Program-made: the position numbers and the translations under genes
Notes under the pieces: model-generated
Told to the model about the DNA's origin: nothing
What the model saw: only the letters and a program-made list of their open reading frames with translations
Database searches by the model: none
NCBI RefSeq assembly: GCF_004551525.1
Contig: NZ_SATR01000004.1
Coordinates: 1-64,000 of the forward strand
Length of the DNA: 64,000 bases
From: Vibrio ouci
Lineage (GTDB): Bacteria; Pseudomonadota; Gammaproteobacteria; Enterobacterales; Vibrionaceae
Direction of reading: 5' to 3'
In this document: in pieces, positions 27,428-37,430 of the stretch
How the letters are laid out: the number at the start of each line of letters is the position of its first letter
Position numbering within the stretch: position 1 is the first letter of the stretch

Positions 27428-27540
27428 TAATAGCGCATAGATTGATCAATTCAAGTAAATTTATAAGAAACATTTATGACAGCTATAGATTCTCACTAAT
27501 GCTACTCTTTGTGCATGAAGGTGTTTAAAAGGAATGAAAG

Positions 27541-28620
27541 ATGAAGCATAGGGTCTATTTGTTGGTGATAGCACTAATGGCCTCGTTCGCTACCCATGCG
27601 AGCAACTGGAATGGTGAGCTATTAGCTGAGGGGCTGAACGTACCGTGGGGCTTGAGTTACGTTGGTAACAACCGCGTGATGGTCAGTGAAAAAAACGGCA
27701 CTGTTGGCTTACTTAACCTTAGCAATAACAAATACACTGCCATCGGAACACACCCTAATGTTCGTGTTTCTGGGCAAGGAGGACTGCTCGATATCGCCCA
27801 ATCTCCTTTTGATCATCAGCAGATCTATTTTACCTACGCTAAGCAAGTTGGCAATGCAATAGAAACGACCCTAAGCGCAGCCAAATTCAATCAAGATCAA
27901 TTATCCGATTGGCAAGATTTGCTCACGACTCACTCTGGTTCAGACGGTGGACGCCATTTTGGCAGTCGCATTACCTTCGATAATCAATCACTCTATTTTA
28001 GCGTCGGGGATCGCGGAGAGCGCAGTAATGGACAGAACTTAGCAACCCATTCAGGAACGATTTTACGCGTCACTCCAGAAGGTCAGCCGGTCGCCGACAA
28101 CCCATTTGTTTCCAATAGTAATGCTAGAGCTGAGATATGGAGTTATGGCCACCGTAATCCTCAAGGGCTATTTTTTGATAAAGCAAAGAATCAACTGTGG
28201 TCGATTGAGCACGGTCCAAGAGGCGGTGATGAAATCAACTTAATTGAGAAAGGTGCAAACTACGGCTGGCCGATAACATCACATGGTAAGGAGTACTGGG
28301 GACCAATAAAGGTTGGTGAAGCGCAAGAGAAAGAAGGCATAAACTCGCCGAAGAAGGTGTATGTTCCTTCAATTGCTCCGGGATCGTTGATTCTTTATCG
28401 AGGAGATAAGCACCCTCAACTGGATGGAAAGCTACTTGCGGGTGCTTTGAAGCTCACACATATCAATATTCTTACCTTGCAAGGCAGTGAAGTGATATCC
28501 GAGCTGCGAATATTAGAGCAGTTAGGTGAGCGAATCCGAGATATAGAAGCTCTGCCAAATGGTGAGATTATATTCAGTACCGACAGCGGCAAGATCTATC
28601 GCTTAACAAGTAGCCAGTAA
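27541..28620 (+). CDS. PQQ-dependent soluble aldose sugar dehydrogenase family protein
   Basis: 359 residues. Signal peptide MKHRVYLLVIALMASFATHA, so periplasmic. The six-bladed GSDH propeller is evident: GLNVPWGLSYVGNNRVMVSE, SGQGGLLDIAQSP, SGSDGGRHFGSRI with the catalytic-type His, SYGHRNPQGLFFD, EHGPRGGDEINLI and GANYGWP. These enzymes oxidise aldoses with PQQ and pass electrons to the quinone chain. No PQQ synthesis genes are in the window. Close to E. coli YliI in pattern. The upstream region is shared with the divergent tetR operators. Confidence 0.87.
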   Translation: MKHRVYLLVIALMASFATHASNWNGELLAEGLNVPWGLSYVGNNRVMVSEKNGTVGLLNLSNNKYTAIGTHPNVRVSGQGGLLDIAQSPFDHQQIYFTYAKQVGNAIETTLSAAKFNQDQLSDWQDLLTTHSGSDGGRHFGSRITFDNQSLYFSVGDRGERSNGQNLATHSGTILRVTPEGQPVADNPFVSNSNARAEIWSYGHRNPQGLFFDKAKNQLWSIEHGPRGGDEINLIEKGANYGWPITSHGKEYWGPIKVGEAQEKEGINSPKKVYVPSIAPGSLILYRGDKHPQLDGKLLAGALKLTHINILTLQGSEVISELRILEQLGERIRDIEALPNGEIIFSTDSGKIYRLTSSQ

Positions 28621-28652
28621 TCGATATTAGCCGCTAGCGCTAACTTGACGTA

Positions 28653-30146
28653 TCAGTTGCTACCCGACCATGTCGCTTGGTTTCGCCCGTTCTGCTTACC
28701 AACATAAAGGGCTTTATCAGCGACATTAAACATCGACTCTTGCAACTCTCTATGGGTGATGAAGTATTCGTTGATGTCTTGTAGCGTGGCCACAGAGCCG
28801 CCTAAGGTGATCGTCACTGTGCCATAGGGCTGATTGCCTTCATGCGTGACGTTTAAGCCTTCAATCTCTTTTCTTAACCGCTCGGTAAAGTTGATCAACT
28901 GATTCATTTCAGGTCGAGCACAAAGAAGAACAAACTCTTCGCCGCCATAACGGAACGCCAGATCGTTATCCCTTGCAAGTTCATTGATTTTTGACCCAAT
29001 CAACGACAGGGCATTGTCCCCTTCCGTGTGGCCGTATACGTCGTTGAACGCCTTAAAATTATCGACATCGCAAACAATCAGGCCAACATATTGCCCCTTG
29101 GAAAGGTGGTGCTTTAAAAATGGAATCGCGGTGCGTGAATATTTGTAACGTGAACCTAGGCCCGTCAATGGATCGGTATCCGACCGAGTACGAAGGATAT
29201 TAAGCTGGTGATCCAATTTTTTCAGTAGCCCTTGATAAGCACGCGCCAACTGACCAATTTCATCACTTCGATCCAATTCGTTTAGTGTATTGAGATTTTC
29301 ACTGGTGTTGTCGGAACGCATGTGATTAGCCAATGACTTAAGTGGAGAGACAATCCAATGAGAGACCCAACCAATCAATACCAGAGAAATAGCCAGTGCA
29401 ACTATCGCCTCAGCAATGATCTCTTCAACCAGAGAATGTTGTAAGGCGGTAAGTTCGCTTGCATCAAAAACCGCCCATACCTCACCACCATTTTTATTTC
29501 TCAGCGGCAATACAACATTCAAGGTACAAAGCTCTTCATCCAAGTAATAGCTTTCATTGTTCACTGGCGACTTTTGCCAAGGAATATAGATGTTCTCCGA
29601 CACAAAAATGCTTTCTGCAACCGCTTCATATTCGCGCTTGACCCTATTTTGAATGAATTTAAGCTTTTTATGTCGAACCGCATTTGCAGGATCTGTTGCC
29701 TCAATCTGCGCTTTTAAGTCCGAGAGCTTACTCTCTAGCTTGTGCAGTTCCTCTTGGCTAACATCCGCTCGCCACAAGTACTCTAAGCGCTTAAAGTAAC
29801 TGATGTGCATGGTCTGTGCGGAATAGTCGGACGTGCCCGTAATATCAAGAAACTCTAAGTCATCAATCGATGCAAACAAGTCTTTGGTCGCGGGCATGGT
29901 CAAATTGGCATAATTGATACCAGCAACAGAAGTGGAAATAAACGAAATATGCGGCGCAAGCGTGAGCTTAGCTAAACTGGCAGAATACTCGACGTGCCTG
30001 TTCCACTCGCTCTGATAGCGAGTATAGCTAAAACCCGATATGAGAATTAGCACCAAAAGAAGATGCGATACGACCAACATTTGATTGATCGATAGCTTCT
30101 TCACAAGCCTTTTAGGTAACTTTCGGAGCTTCAAGAAAGTAATCAC
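28653..30146 (-). CDS. membrane diguanylate cyclase with periplasmic sensor, HAMP and GGDEF domains
   Basis: 497 residues. Membrane helix at 21-41, periplasmic region 42-243 with a long coiled segment (about 130-175), second helix about 245-268, HAMP about 265-318, GGDEF domain from about 320. The active motif is GGEEF at 401-405, and an I-site RDND lies at 392-395, so it should be an active, product-inhibited cyclase. Its start overlaps the stop of the haem protein gene by four bases, implying translational coupling. The periplasmic domain may be the partner of the haem protein. No EAL domain. Confidence 0.87.
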   Translation of the reverse strand: MITFLKLRKLPKRLVKKLSINQMLVVSHLLLVLILISGFSYTRYQSEWNRHVEYSASLAKLTLAPHISFISTSVAGINYANLTMPATKDLFASIDDLEFLDITGTSDYSAQTMHISYFKRLEYLWRADVSQEELHKLESKLSDLKAQIEATDPANAVRHKKLKFIQNRVKREYEAVAESIFVSENIYIPWQKSPVNNESYYLDEELCTLNVVLPLRNKNGGEVWAVFDASELTALQHSLVEEIIAEAIVALAISLVLIGWVSHWIVSPLKSLANHMRSDNTSENLNTLNELDRSDEIGQLARAYQGLLKKLDHQLNILRTRSDTDPLTGLGSRYKYSRTAIPFLKHHLSKGQYVGLIVCDVDNFKAFNDVYGHTEGDNALSLIGSKINELARDNDLAFRYGGEEFVLLCARPEMNQLINFTERLRKEIEGLNVTHEGNQPYGTVTITLGGSVATLQDINEYFITHRELQESMFNVADKALYVGKQNGRNQATWSGSN

Positions 30147-30667
30147 TCACTGTACATCTCTAGAACAGGCTCAGTGCATGTTCCATTGATACAGATATCT
30201 TTATAGGTGGTATGGCAGCTTTGACAAAAGGTCGGCTGCAAGGTTGGGTGCTGATGGCTGATATCCTCACCTTGGCGATTGTAGCTGCCATACACAGCTT
30301 CTCCACCAATATGCTCCGTTACCCACACAATACCCTGTGCTTCTGACACTGCGACAGCGGTCGGCCCGTCGCTGTATGGGCCATGCGTTTGGTATTCGGC
30401 TAACTTGTTAGGATTCACCCGAATCGTTAACGGAGATCCCTGTCCGTTATTAATCCAACTGTAAGCTCTTACGGACTCTTGAATAAATAGAGAGGTATCC
30501 GGGGGTAAAACCGCATCGGCGGGTAAACTAGCGGACTCTTTGACCACAGGCCAATCTAAAAAATCTTTAGGAAAAGAAGCAATCGATTCGGCTTTTACTG
30601 GTAGGACAATCAAAGCAGTGACGAATAGACACATTGCCAGCAATCCTTTGGGTCTACTCATACACAT
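30143..30667 (-). CDS. periplasmic c-type haem protein, P460-like
   Basis: 174 residues. Signal peptide to about residue 26 (LPVKA-ESIAS). One haem c site CQSCH at 148-152 near the C-terminus, and two extra Cys (CINGTC, 159-164) that may form a disulfide. The body, with SYSDGPTAVAVSEAQG-like strands and WVTEHIGG, resembles cytochrome P460/c'-beta type folds, which bind NO or small ligands. Haem c attachment means it works in the periplasm. It overlaps the cyclase gene and precedes it, so a haem-sensing input to c-di-GMP is the likely role. The name P460-like is tentative. Confidence 0.72.
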   Translation of the reverse strand: MCMSRPKGLLAMCLFVTALIVLPVKAESIASFPKDFLDWPVVKESASLPADAVLPPDTSLFIQESVRAYSWINNGQGSPLTIRVNPNKLAEYQTHGPYSDGPTAVAVSEAQGIVWVTEHIGGEAVYGSYNRQGEDISHQHPTLQPTFCQSCHTTYKDICINGTCTEPVLEMYSE

Positions 30668-30842
30668 TTACCTCACTGATTTGTGTCATCCTCATTATAT
30701 ATTTTGGTCATTTTATTTGATTTAAAAATAAAATCACTAAAAAGTATGAACAAAAATCGGTCTAAACGGGCATAAGCGAGGCAATACTCATTAAGGATTA
30801 GACGTTAAGCACTAATTCCATTGAAGAAAAATGCCAGAAACG

Positions 30843-30872
30843 AAAAAACCCCAGCATTTCTGCTGGGGTTTT
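30843..30872 (-). terminator. bidirectional intrinsic terminator at the tRNA operon end
   Basis: AAAACCCCAGCA-TTTC-TGCTGGGGTTTT, T-rich on both strands, seven bases behind the last tRNA. It ends the tRNA operon on the minus strand. Confidence 0.9.
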
Positions 30873-30878
30873 AAAATT

Positions 30879-30954
30879 TGGAGCGACACACGAGGTTCGA
30901 ACTCGTGACCTCAACCTTGGCAAGGTTGCGCTCTACCAACTGAGCTAGTGTCGC
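30879..30954 (-). tRNA. tRNA-Gly(GCC), copy 2
   Basis: 76 bases, CCA encoded. Anticodon loop TTGCCAA with GCC. Clover-leaf arms are complete. Identical to the copy at 31156-31231 over the whole gene. Confidence 0.97.
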
Positions 30955-30984
30955 ATATTGTTTGCTAATTAAATTAGCGTTAGA

Positions 30985-31071
30985 TGGTGCCCCGGGCCGG
31001 ACTTGAACCGGCACAGCGCGAACGCCGAGGGATTTTAAATCCCTTGTGTCTACCAATTCCACCACCAGGGC
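30985..31071 (-). tRNA. tRNA-Leu(TAA)
   Basis: 87 bases with a variable arm, CCA encoded. Anticodon loop TTTAAAAT with TAA. The acceptor stem has one T-G pair and otherwise full pairing. Confidence 0.97.
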
Positions 31072-31155
31072 ACACAAATCTAAATTTGCGATGCCTTTAC
31101 TGAATAAAGTAAAACACCATCTTGATATCGAACTATATTTCGCTATCCAAAAATT

Positions 31156-31231
31156 TGGAGCGACACACGAGGTTCGAACTCGTGACCTCAACCTTGGCAA
31201 GGTTGCGCTCTACCAACTGAGCTAGTGTCGC
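31156..31231 (-). tRNA. tRNA-Gly(GCC), copy 1
   Basis: 76 bases, CCA encoded. Identical to the downstream copy, and the flanking AAATTTGG also matches, which points to a recent tandem duplication around tRNA-Leu. Confidence 0.97.
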
Positions 31232-31234
31232 AAA

Positions 31235-31308
31235 TGGAGGCGCGTCCCGGAGTCGAACCGAGGTCCACGGATTTGCAATCCGCTGCATAGCCACTCTGCC
31301 AACACGCC
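31235..31308 (-). tRNA. tRNA-Cys(GCA)
   Basis: 74 bases, CCA encoded, anticodon loop TTGCAAA. Three bases separate it from the downstream tRNA-Gly. First in the operon Cys-Gly-Leu-Gly; E. coli has Gly-Cys-Leu downstream of pgsA. Confidence 0.97.
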
Positions 31309-31512
31309 TTCACAACACCAATCAGAACCGCTTCTCGCTGCATTCCTCTTGGGTACGGGATGCATTCTACGGATTCGAACTAATGAGTCAACACTATTTT
31401 TTGTTTTTTGAATCGTTTGTCTATTTAACGTCCAAAATCGCCCAAATAGATGAGTTTTCTAGCAAATAACAGTTTAAAACTGCTGACTTAAGTGAACTAT
31501 TTGGTGATTGAG

Positions 31513-31547
31513 ATAAAAAAAAGCGGACTGTCGTCCGCTTTTTTTTA
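31513..31547 (-). terminator. intrinsic terminator behind pgsA, overlapping its stop
   Basis: AAGCGGAC-TGTC-GTCCGCTT with A-run on the left and T-run on the right, so it works on both strands. It separates pgsA from the tRNA operon. Confidence 0.85.
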
Positions 31548-32102
31548 ATGATGTTCTTCGTCGAGCAAATCGTCTTTGGCAGCCATTAAATACTGCGCCA
31601 TAGACCAGTAAGTCAAAATCGTTGCTATATAGAGAGCTGCATAACCAACCCAAATCATCCAGTCGTCATAGCGCCAGATTAGTACCCAAAGCGCAAACAT
31701 TTGACTGACTGTCTTTACCTTACCTACCCAAGAAACGGCAACGCTCGCACGTTTACCTATCTCAGCCATCCATTCTCTTAAGGCTGAAATGATGATTTCA
31801 CGAGCAATCATCGTCACGGCTGGAATAGTTATCCAAATGCTGTGGTAGTGTTCAGTAATCAAAATTAGCGCTGTGGCGACTAGGACTTTATCCGCCACTG
31901 GGTCAATAAATGCACCAAAACGGGAGGTTTGGCCTAACTTACGAGCCAACATGCCATCAAGCCAATCAGTAAAGCCTGCTACCCAGAACACCATTGCTGC
32001 GGCAAAAGGAGACCAGCTATAAGGAAGATAAAAAACAACGACAAAGACTGGTATCAAGAATAGTCGCAACAAAGACAGTATATTGGGGATATTTAAACGC
32101 AT
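31545..32102 (-). CDS. pgsA: CDP-diacylglycerol-glycerol-3-phosphate 3-phosphatidyltransferase
   Basis: 185 residues, the usual size. Makes phosphatidylglycerolphosphate, the precursor of phosphatidylglycerol and cardiolipin. The CDP-alcohol phosphotransferase motif is exact: D49-G-x2-A53-R54-x8-G63-x3-D67-x3-D71. Four or five membrane helices. Follows uvrC by 78 bases on the same strand in the classical varA-uvrC-pgsA order. cls, which uses its product, lies at 54.7 kb. Confidence 0.95.
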   Translation of the reverse strand: MRLNIPNILSLLRLFLIPVFVVVFYLPYSWSPFAAAMVFWVAGFTDWLDGMLARKLGQTSRFGAFIDPVADKVLVATALILITEHYHSIWITIPAVTMIAREIIISALREWMAEIGKRASVAVSWVGKVKTVSQMFALWVLIWRYDDWMIWVGYAALYIATILTYWSMAQYLMAAKDDLLDEEHH

Positions 32103-32180
32103 ATTTTATTAAGGCTCTTTTTGTTTGCGTATTGCTCTATTTGGTACTTCAAACAGGGCCCTTATGGTGCGGGATTTTTG

Positions 32181-34010
32181 TTATTGTTTCAATGCTTGAT
32201 AGATGTTTTCTGCTAAAGAAAAACTAATACCCGGCACTTTGGCGATTTCTTCTACACTTGCTCGCTTCAACTCTTGTAAGCCACCCATGTATTTTAGAAG
32301 TGCTTGCCTACGCTTTGGCCCTACCCCTTCAATCCCTTCTAAGGCACTGGTTCTTCTGGTTTTTCCGCGTTTCGCTCTATGCCCTGCAATCGCATGATTA
32401 TGGCTTTCATCACGAATATGCTGCATGAGGTGAAGAGCTGGCGCGTCACTTGGCAAATTAAATTCGTCTCCTTCGACGGTAATCAAAGTTTCCAAACCCG
32501 GTTTACGCGTGACGCCTTTAGCAATACCAATCAAATGCGGGCGCTTTGGCCAATCTCCCCAATATTGAGAGATAATTTCATGCGCTCGATTGAGCTGTCC
32601 TTTACCACCATCGATGAAAACAATATCGGGTATTTTTTCCACTTCGAGCTGCTTAGAGTAACGGCGCTCTAATGCTTGTCCCATGGCAGCGTAATCATCA
32701 CCACCGGTAATTCCGGAGATATTGTATCGACGATACTCCTGCTTCACCGGCCCTTCTTGGTTAAACACCACGCACGATGCAATGGTACTCTCCCCCATCG
32801 TATGGGAAATATCGAAACACTCCATGCGAGTAATGCTTTCCATGTCCAATAGCTCTCTTAGCTCTTTAAAACGCTGAGAAATCGTCATCTTATGGTTGAT
32901 CTTGGTGGTGATCGCCGTAAGAGCGTTGGTATTGGACAGTTTGAGGTATCGACCGCGGGTTCCGGTTGGATTGACATGAAACTGCACGCGACGCCCTGCA
33001 ATCTCAGACAAGGCCTCTTCTAGTGACTTGGTTTCATCCACCAGCCCACTATTGAGAATGATTCTGGTCGGAACCGTACGCGCCTCATTGTGACTGAGAT
33101 AGTATTGACTCAAGAAGGAGTAAAACACTTCTTGCGAGGTGGTACTGTTCGGGATCTTAGGAAAATGACTGCGACTACCAAGCACTTTACCTTGGCGGAT
33201 CATCAAGATGTGGATACAAGCAATACCGTTTTCTTGGGCAAAACCTAATACATCCATATCATCCATCGAGTCTTCAGAGACAAACTGCTGCTCTTGAACT
33301 CGGCGAATGGCCTGGATTTGGTCGCGGAACTTAGCGGCTTGTTCAAAACGCAGCGACTGGCTCGCTTGCTCCATCTTCTCAACCAAGGAACTCAGGACTT
33401 GCTGATCTTTACCCTGCAAGAAAAGTCGAACCAAATCGACCAGCTCCGCATACTCTTGATCAGAAATAACACTACTGACACAAGGTGCGGCGCAGCGGCC
33501 AATTTGATACATCAAACATGGCCGCGTTCGGTTGCTGTAGACCGTGTCTTCACACTGTCTGACGGGAAAGATTTTTTGCAGTAGATGGAGCGTTTCTCTT
33601 ACCGCGCCGGAGTCTGGGTAAGGTCCAAAATACTCGCCTTTGCGCTTTTTCGCCCCGCGGTGCATAGAAAGTCTTGGATGCTTGTGTCCACTGACGAAGA
33701 TATAAGGATAGGATTTATCATCACGCAGCAGTACGTTGTATTTCGGCAAATACTGCTTGATGTAGTTGTGCTCTAGAATCAGTGCTTCTGTCTCGGTATG
33801 AGTAACCGTGACATCAATCTTATCGATGTTACTGACTAACGCGCGCGTTTTCTCGCTATCCACTTTGACACGGAAATAGCTAGAGAGGCGCTTTTTGAGA
33901 TCTTTTGCTTTACCGACATAAATAACAACAGCCTCGGCGTTATACATACGATAAACGCCAGGCTGGTTAGTCACGGTTTTGAGAAAAGAAGCCGAATCAA
34001 ATTGGCTCAT
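32181..34010 (-). CDS. uvrC: excinuclease ABC subunit C
   Basis: 609 residues. Dual-incision nuclease of nucleotide excision repair. N-terminal GIY-YIG ([20 protein letters not shown], about 18-37) makes the 3' cut. The UVR helical hairpin is near 205-240. The RNase H-like domain ([19 protein letters not shown], about 393-411) makes the 5' cut, with [14 protein letters not shown] further on. The C-terminal helix-hairpin-helix is [19 protein letters not shown]. The gap to varA is 47 bases, as expected for co-transcription. Confidence 0.96.
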   Translation of the reverse strand: MSQFDSASFLKTVTNQPGVYRMYNAEAVVIYVGKAKDLKKRLSSYFRVKVDSEKTRALVSNIDKIDVTVTHTETEALILEHNYIKQYLPKYNVLLRDDKSYPYIFVSGHKHPRLSMHRGAKKRKGEYFGPYPDSGAVRETLHLLQKIFPVRQCEDTVYSNRTRPCLMYQIGRCAAPCVSSVISDQEYAELVDLVRLFLQGKDQQVLSSLVEKMEQASQSLRFEQAAKFRDQIQAIRRVQEQQFVSEDSMDDMDVLGFAQENGIACIHILMIRQGKVLGSRSHFPKIPNSTTSQEVFYSFLSQYYLSHNEARTVPTRIILNSGLVDETKSLEEALSEIAGRRVQFHVNPTGTRGRYLKLSNTNALTAITTKINHKMTISQRFKELRELLDMESITRMECFDISHTMGESTIASCVVFNQEGPVKQEYRRYNISGITGGDDYAAMGQALERRYSKQLEVEKIPDIVFIDGGKGQLNRAHEIISQYWGDWPKRPHLIGIAKGVTRKPGLETLITVEGDEFNLPSDAPALHLMQHIRDESHNHAIAGHRAKRGKTRRTSALEGIEGVGPKRRQALLKYMGGLQELKRASVEEIAKVPGISFSLAENIYQALKQ

Positions 34011-34057
34011 ACCAACTCCGTGAATTGGCTGAATAGAGTTGCGATGGTAATGATGCC

Positions 34058-34702
34058 TTATAAGGTTTCGGTATCAATCATGCCATGGCGAATAGCCAAG
34101 TGAGTCAATTCTACATCACCACTAATATTCAGTTTATTGAATAAACGGTAGCGGTAACTGTTCACTGTTTTCGGGCTAAGATTTAGCTGCTCTGAAATAT
34201 CAGTGACTTTCTGGCCCTTGGTAATCATCATCATGATTTGCAATTCACGCTCAGACAAATCAGCGAACGGGTTTTCCGATGCCGGAGAAATTTGACTTAA
34301 TGCCATCTGCTGTGCGATTTCAGGCGAAATATAGCGTTGTCCACTATTCACCATGCGAATTGCGTTGACCATTTCATCTGGACCAGCGCCTTTTGTTAGG
34401 TAGCCTGCGGCACCTGCTTGCATCACTTTCGTTGGAAACGGATTTTCCGTATGAACAGTTAAAACGATGATTTTCACATCAGGATTAAAACGCAGGATCT
34501 TCTTGGTTGCTTCAAGACCACCAATACCCGGCATATTCATATCCATTAAAATGACGTCAGCATGATTGCTACGACACCATTTTACTGCTTCTTCACCGCT
34601 TTCAGCTTCCCCTGCTACGTTCATTCCACGGACGTCTTCAATAATACGTCGTATCCCTGTGCGAACCAGCTCGTGATCATCTACAAGGAAAACATTTATC
34701 AA
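34058..34702 (-). CDS. varA: response regulator of the BarA/VarS two-component system
   Basis: 214 residues. REC domain with phospho-acceptor Asp54 ([10 protein letters not shown]) and the conserved Lys (GYLTKGAG), followed by a LuxR/NarL-type HTH ([25 protein letters not shown], split over 150-175). This is UvrY/GacA/VarA. VarA activates the csr small RNAs that titrate CsrA and so control virulence, biofilm and quorum sensing. First gene of varA-uvrC-pgsA, conserved in gammaproteobacteria. The sensor kinase is not in this window. Confidence 0.93.
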   Translation of the reverse strand: MINVFLVDDHELVRTGIRRIIEDVRGMNVAGEAESGEEAVKWCRSNHADVILMDMNMPGIGGLEATKKILRFNPDVKIIVLTVHTENPFPTKVMQAGAAGYLTKGAGPDEMVNAIRMVNSGQRYISPEIAQQMALSQISPASENPFADLSERELQIMMMITKGQKVTDISEQLNLSPKTVNSYRYRLFNKLNISGDVELTHLAIRHGMIDTETL

Positions 34703-35024
34703 ACTTGTATCTCCACACTTTTACATTCGCTTTTCACCCACAATTTATGGGTTATGCTATAGATGTTTAGTTTAACCTAAAACACAAAATTTACTTAGTC
34801 TGAATATGTGCTGAAATGGAAAGATTAGCAAGTACTTATTTTCATATCTGCCACTCCTGTAGCATTTAACCTATTAATCAATGAGTTATAAGTAATTTAC
34901 TGGCGCTTAATCAACCAGCGTCTATAAAACTCAGTATGCTGAGAGGTTCTATTTATGTGGCTTCGCATGTGGTAATCTATCGCTGCGGGTCAGGCTCCGC
35001 ATCACCTCACTTATCGTCAGTATC
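34703..35024. other. divergent promoter region between varA and polB
   Basis: 322 AT-rich bases that must hold the varA and polB promoters. TATAAAACTCAGTATGCTGAG near 34923 looks like promoter-proximal sequence for polB. I looked for a LexA box (CTGT-N8-ACAG), which controls polB in E. coli, and did not find one. No ORF. Confidence 0.4.
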
Positions 35025-37388
35025 ATGGTTATTCAAAACGGTTTTTTACTCACTCGCCAAGCTCGCGACATCAATGGTCAGACTCAAATTGATCTTTGGC
35101 TATCGACCCCTAGTGGACCTGCGCAACTGCTTATTCATGGTGAAAAGCCAGTCTTTTTTATCCATCAGGCAGACTTAGCCACAGCAGAAGGCATAGCTAA
35201 GCAGCATTCGTTCACCGCCCAGTGGAAGCCGTTACCACTTAAGAGTTTCGCTTTAGAACCTCTTGCAGCCTGCTACTGTCAGTTAAGTAAGCAGTCTCAA
35301 CAATTGAGTCAATTACTGAAACAGCAAGAAATTACCGTGCTTGAGGATGACATTCGCCTTGCCGACCGCTATTTGATGGAGCGCTTTATCAAAGGCAGTG
35401 TTGAATTTACTGGCAACGAGCAAAACAGAACTCACTTTACTCGCTATAGCGACGTGAAATGCCGCCAAGGTGACTATACACCAAGCCTGAAAGTCGTCTC
35501 GCTGGATATCGAATGTTCCGAGAAAGGCATCCTCTACTCTATCGGCCTAGACAGCCCTATGGATAGCCGAGTGATCATGATTGGTTCACCACAAGAGTCT
35601 GACACCCCGATTGAATGGGTAGCCGACGAAAAAGCCTTGTTGTTGGCCATGGTTCACTGGTTCCAGAAATTTGACCCTGATGTCATCGTCGGCTGGAATG
35701 TGATCGATTTCGACTTTAGATTGCTACACAAACGGGCCGATTGGAACAAGGTCAAGTTGGCGATTGGTCGTGGCCAGCAAAATAGCTATTTCCGAACGTC
35801 TAATACCACCCAACAAGCGTTTATCTCGATCCCTGGCCGTGTGGTGATGGACGGTATTGATACCCTGAAAACCGCTACTTACCACTTCCGTAGTTGGTCA
35901 TTAGAGTCGGTATCACAGGAGCTCCTTGGTGAAGGAAAGCAGATCCACAACGTTCATGACCGCATGGATGAAATCAATCAGATGTTTCGTTCTGATAAGC
36001 CTTCACTCGCCAAATACAACTTGCAAGACTGTGTGCTGGTCAACAAGATATTCGCCCATACCCACCTGTTAGAATTTGCCATTGAGCGGGCTAAATTGAC
36101 CGGCGTTGAGCTGGATCGCGTCGGTGGCTCAGTCGCCGCCTTCACTAACTTGTATCTGCCTCAGATCCATCGTGCTGGCTACGTGGCCCCTAATCTGCAC
36201 CCAGAGAACTGGATTGCCAGTCCGGGTGGTTATGTGATGGACTCGATTCCCGATCTCTATGACTCGGTATTAGTACTCGATTTCAAGAGCCTTTATCCAT
36301 CTATCATCCGTAGCTTTTTGATTGATCCAATGGGGTTAATTGAAGGGTTGCAGCTCGATATAGGTAAAGAGGATAACCAAGCAGTACCGGGCTTTCGCGG
36401 TGGCCAATTCCACCGTTCGCACCATTTTTTACCGGAAATGATCGCACACCTTTGGGCTGCTCGTGATGTAGCAAAAAAGAACAATGAGAAGGCGTTTTCT
36501 CAGGCGATTAAGATCATCATGAACTCTTTCTACGGTGTATTAGGTTCGTCTGGTTGTCGCTTCTTCGATACACGCCTTGCCTCAAGCATTACCATGCGCG
36601 GTCATGAGATCATGAAGCAGACCAAACTGCTGATTGAGGAAAAAGGCTATCAAGTGATTTACGGCGATACTGACTCAACCTTTGTCTCGCTAAATGGTGA
36701 GTACTCACAGCAACAAGCGGATGAAATAGGTCATGAGTTGGTTGCCTATATTAACGCGTGGTGGACTCAGCACCTGAGTGAAGAATATAACCTCAACTCG
36801 ATACTTGAGCTGGAGTACGAAACCCACTATCGCAAGTTCTTGATGCCGACCATCCGTGGCCAAGAGACGGGGTCGAAGAAGCGCTACGCCGGACTGATTG
36901 GTGAAGGCGACAATGAACGTATTATCTTCAAAGGTCTGGAGAGTGCCCGCACCGACTGGACGCCGCTTGCGCAGGAATTCCAACAGTCACTCTACTCTAT
37001 GGTCTTTAAAGGGCAAAACCCTAGCGACTATGTACGCACCTTTGTCGAGCAAACCAAAGCTGGCGAGCATGATGGCAAGCTCATCTATCAAAAACGACTG
37101 CGTCGCAAGTTGCATGAATATCAGAAAAATGTGCCGCCCCAAGTGCGTGCTGCGCGCATGGCCGATGAAATAAACGCCCAGCTCGGCAGACCGCTGCAAT
37201 ATCAGAACAAGGGCCGTATTGAGTATGTGATTACCCTAGGTGGGCCTGAGCCGAAAGAATATCAGCAAAACCCGATTGATTATCAGCACTACATTGATAA
37301 GCAGCTTAAACCGGTTGCTGAGGCTATTTTGCCGTTTATCGGCATCGACTTTACGTCACTGAGTGAACCTCAGCTTGGCTTGTTCTAG
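35025..37388 (+). CDS. polB: DNA polymerase II
   Basis: 787 residues; E. coli PolB has 783. Family B polymerase acting in replication restart and damage tolerance. Exonuclease motif I SLDIECSEKGILYSIG at about 155-170, exo II VGWNVIDFDFRLLHKRAD near 223-240. Polymerase motif A is VLDFKSLYPSIIRSFLIDP, motif B KIIMNSFYGVLGSSG, motif C YGDTDSTFVSL, and KKRYAGL marks the thumb border. The start ATG at 35025 gives the standard N-terminus (MVIQNGFLLTRQARD). Confidence 0.96.
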   Translation: MVIQNGFLLTRQARDINGQTQIDLWLSTPSGPAQLLIHGEKPVFFIHQADLATAEGIAKQHSFTAQWKPLPLKSFALEPLAACYCQLSKQSQQLSQLLKQQEITVLEDDIRLADRYLMERFIKGSVEFTGNEQNRTHFTRYSDVKCRQGDYTPSLKVVSLDIECSEKGILYSIGLDSPMDSRVIMIGSPQESDTPIEWVADEKALLLAMVHWFQKFDPDVIVGWNVIDFDFRLLHKRADWNKVKLAIGRGQQNSYFRTSNTTQQAFISIPGRVVMDGIDTLKTATYHFRSWSLESVSQELLGEGKQIHNVHDRMDEINQMFRSDKPSLAKYNLQDCVLVNKIFAHTHLLEFAIERAKLTGVELDRVGGSVAAFTNLYLPQIHRAGYVAPNLHPENWIASPGGYVMDSIPDLYDSVLVLDFKSLYPSIIRSFLIDPMGLIEGLQLDIGKEDNQAVPGFRGGQFHRSHHFLPEMIAHLWAARDVAKKNNEKAFSQAIKIIMNSFYGVLGSSGCRFFDTRLASSITMRGHEIMKQTKLLIEEKGYQVIYGDTDSTFVSLNGEYSQQQADEIGHELVAYINAWWTQHLSEEYNLNSILELEYETHYRKFLMPTIRGQETGSKKRYAGLIGEGDNERIIFKGLESARTDWTPLAQEFQQSLYSMVFKGQNPSDYVRTFVEQTKAGEHDGKLIYQKRLRRKLHEYQKNVPPQVRAARMADEINAQLGRPLQYQNKGRIEYVITLGGPEPKEYQQNPIDYQHYIDKQLKPVAEAILPFIGIDFTSLSEPQLGLF

Positions 37389-37430
37389 CGAGGCAGGCCG
37401 TTGATTCCAATAGGTGGAATCACCACAACC

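Noticed and set aside
30871..31200. 109-codon ORF on the minus strand
   Set aside because: It runs through tRNA-Gly and tRNA-Leu genes and is a by-product of them.
34703..35024. LexA box controlling polB
   Set aside because: No CTGT-N8-ACAG sequence; CTGGCGCTTAATCAACCAG has the wrong spacing.
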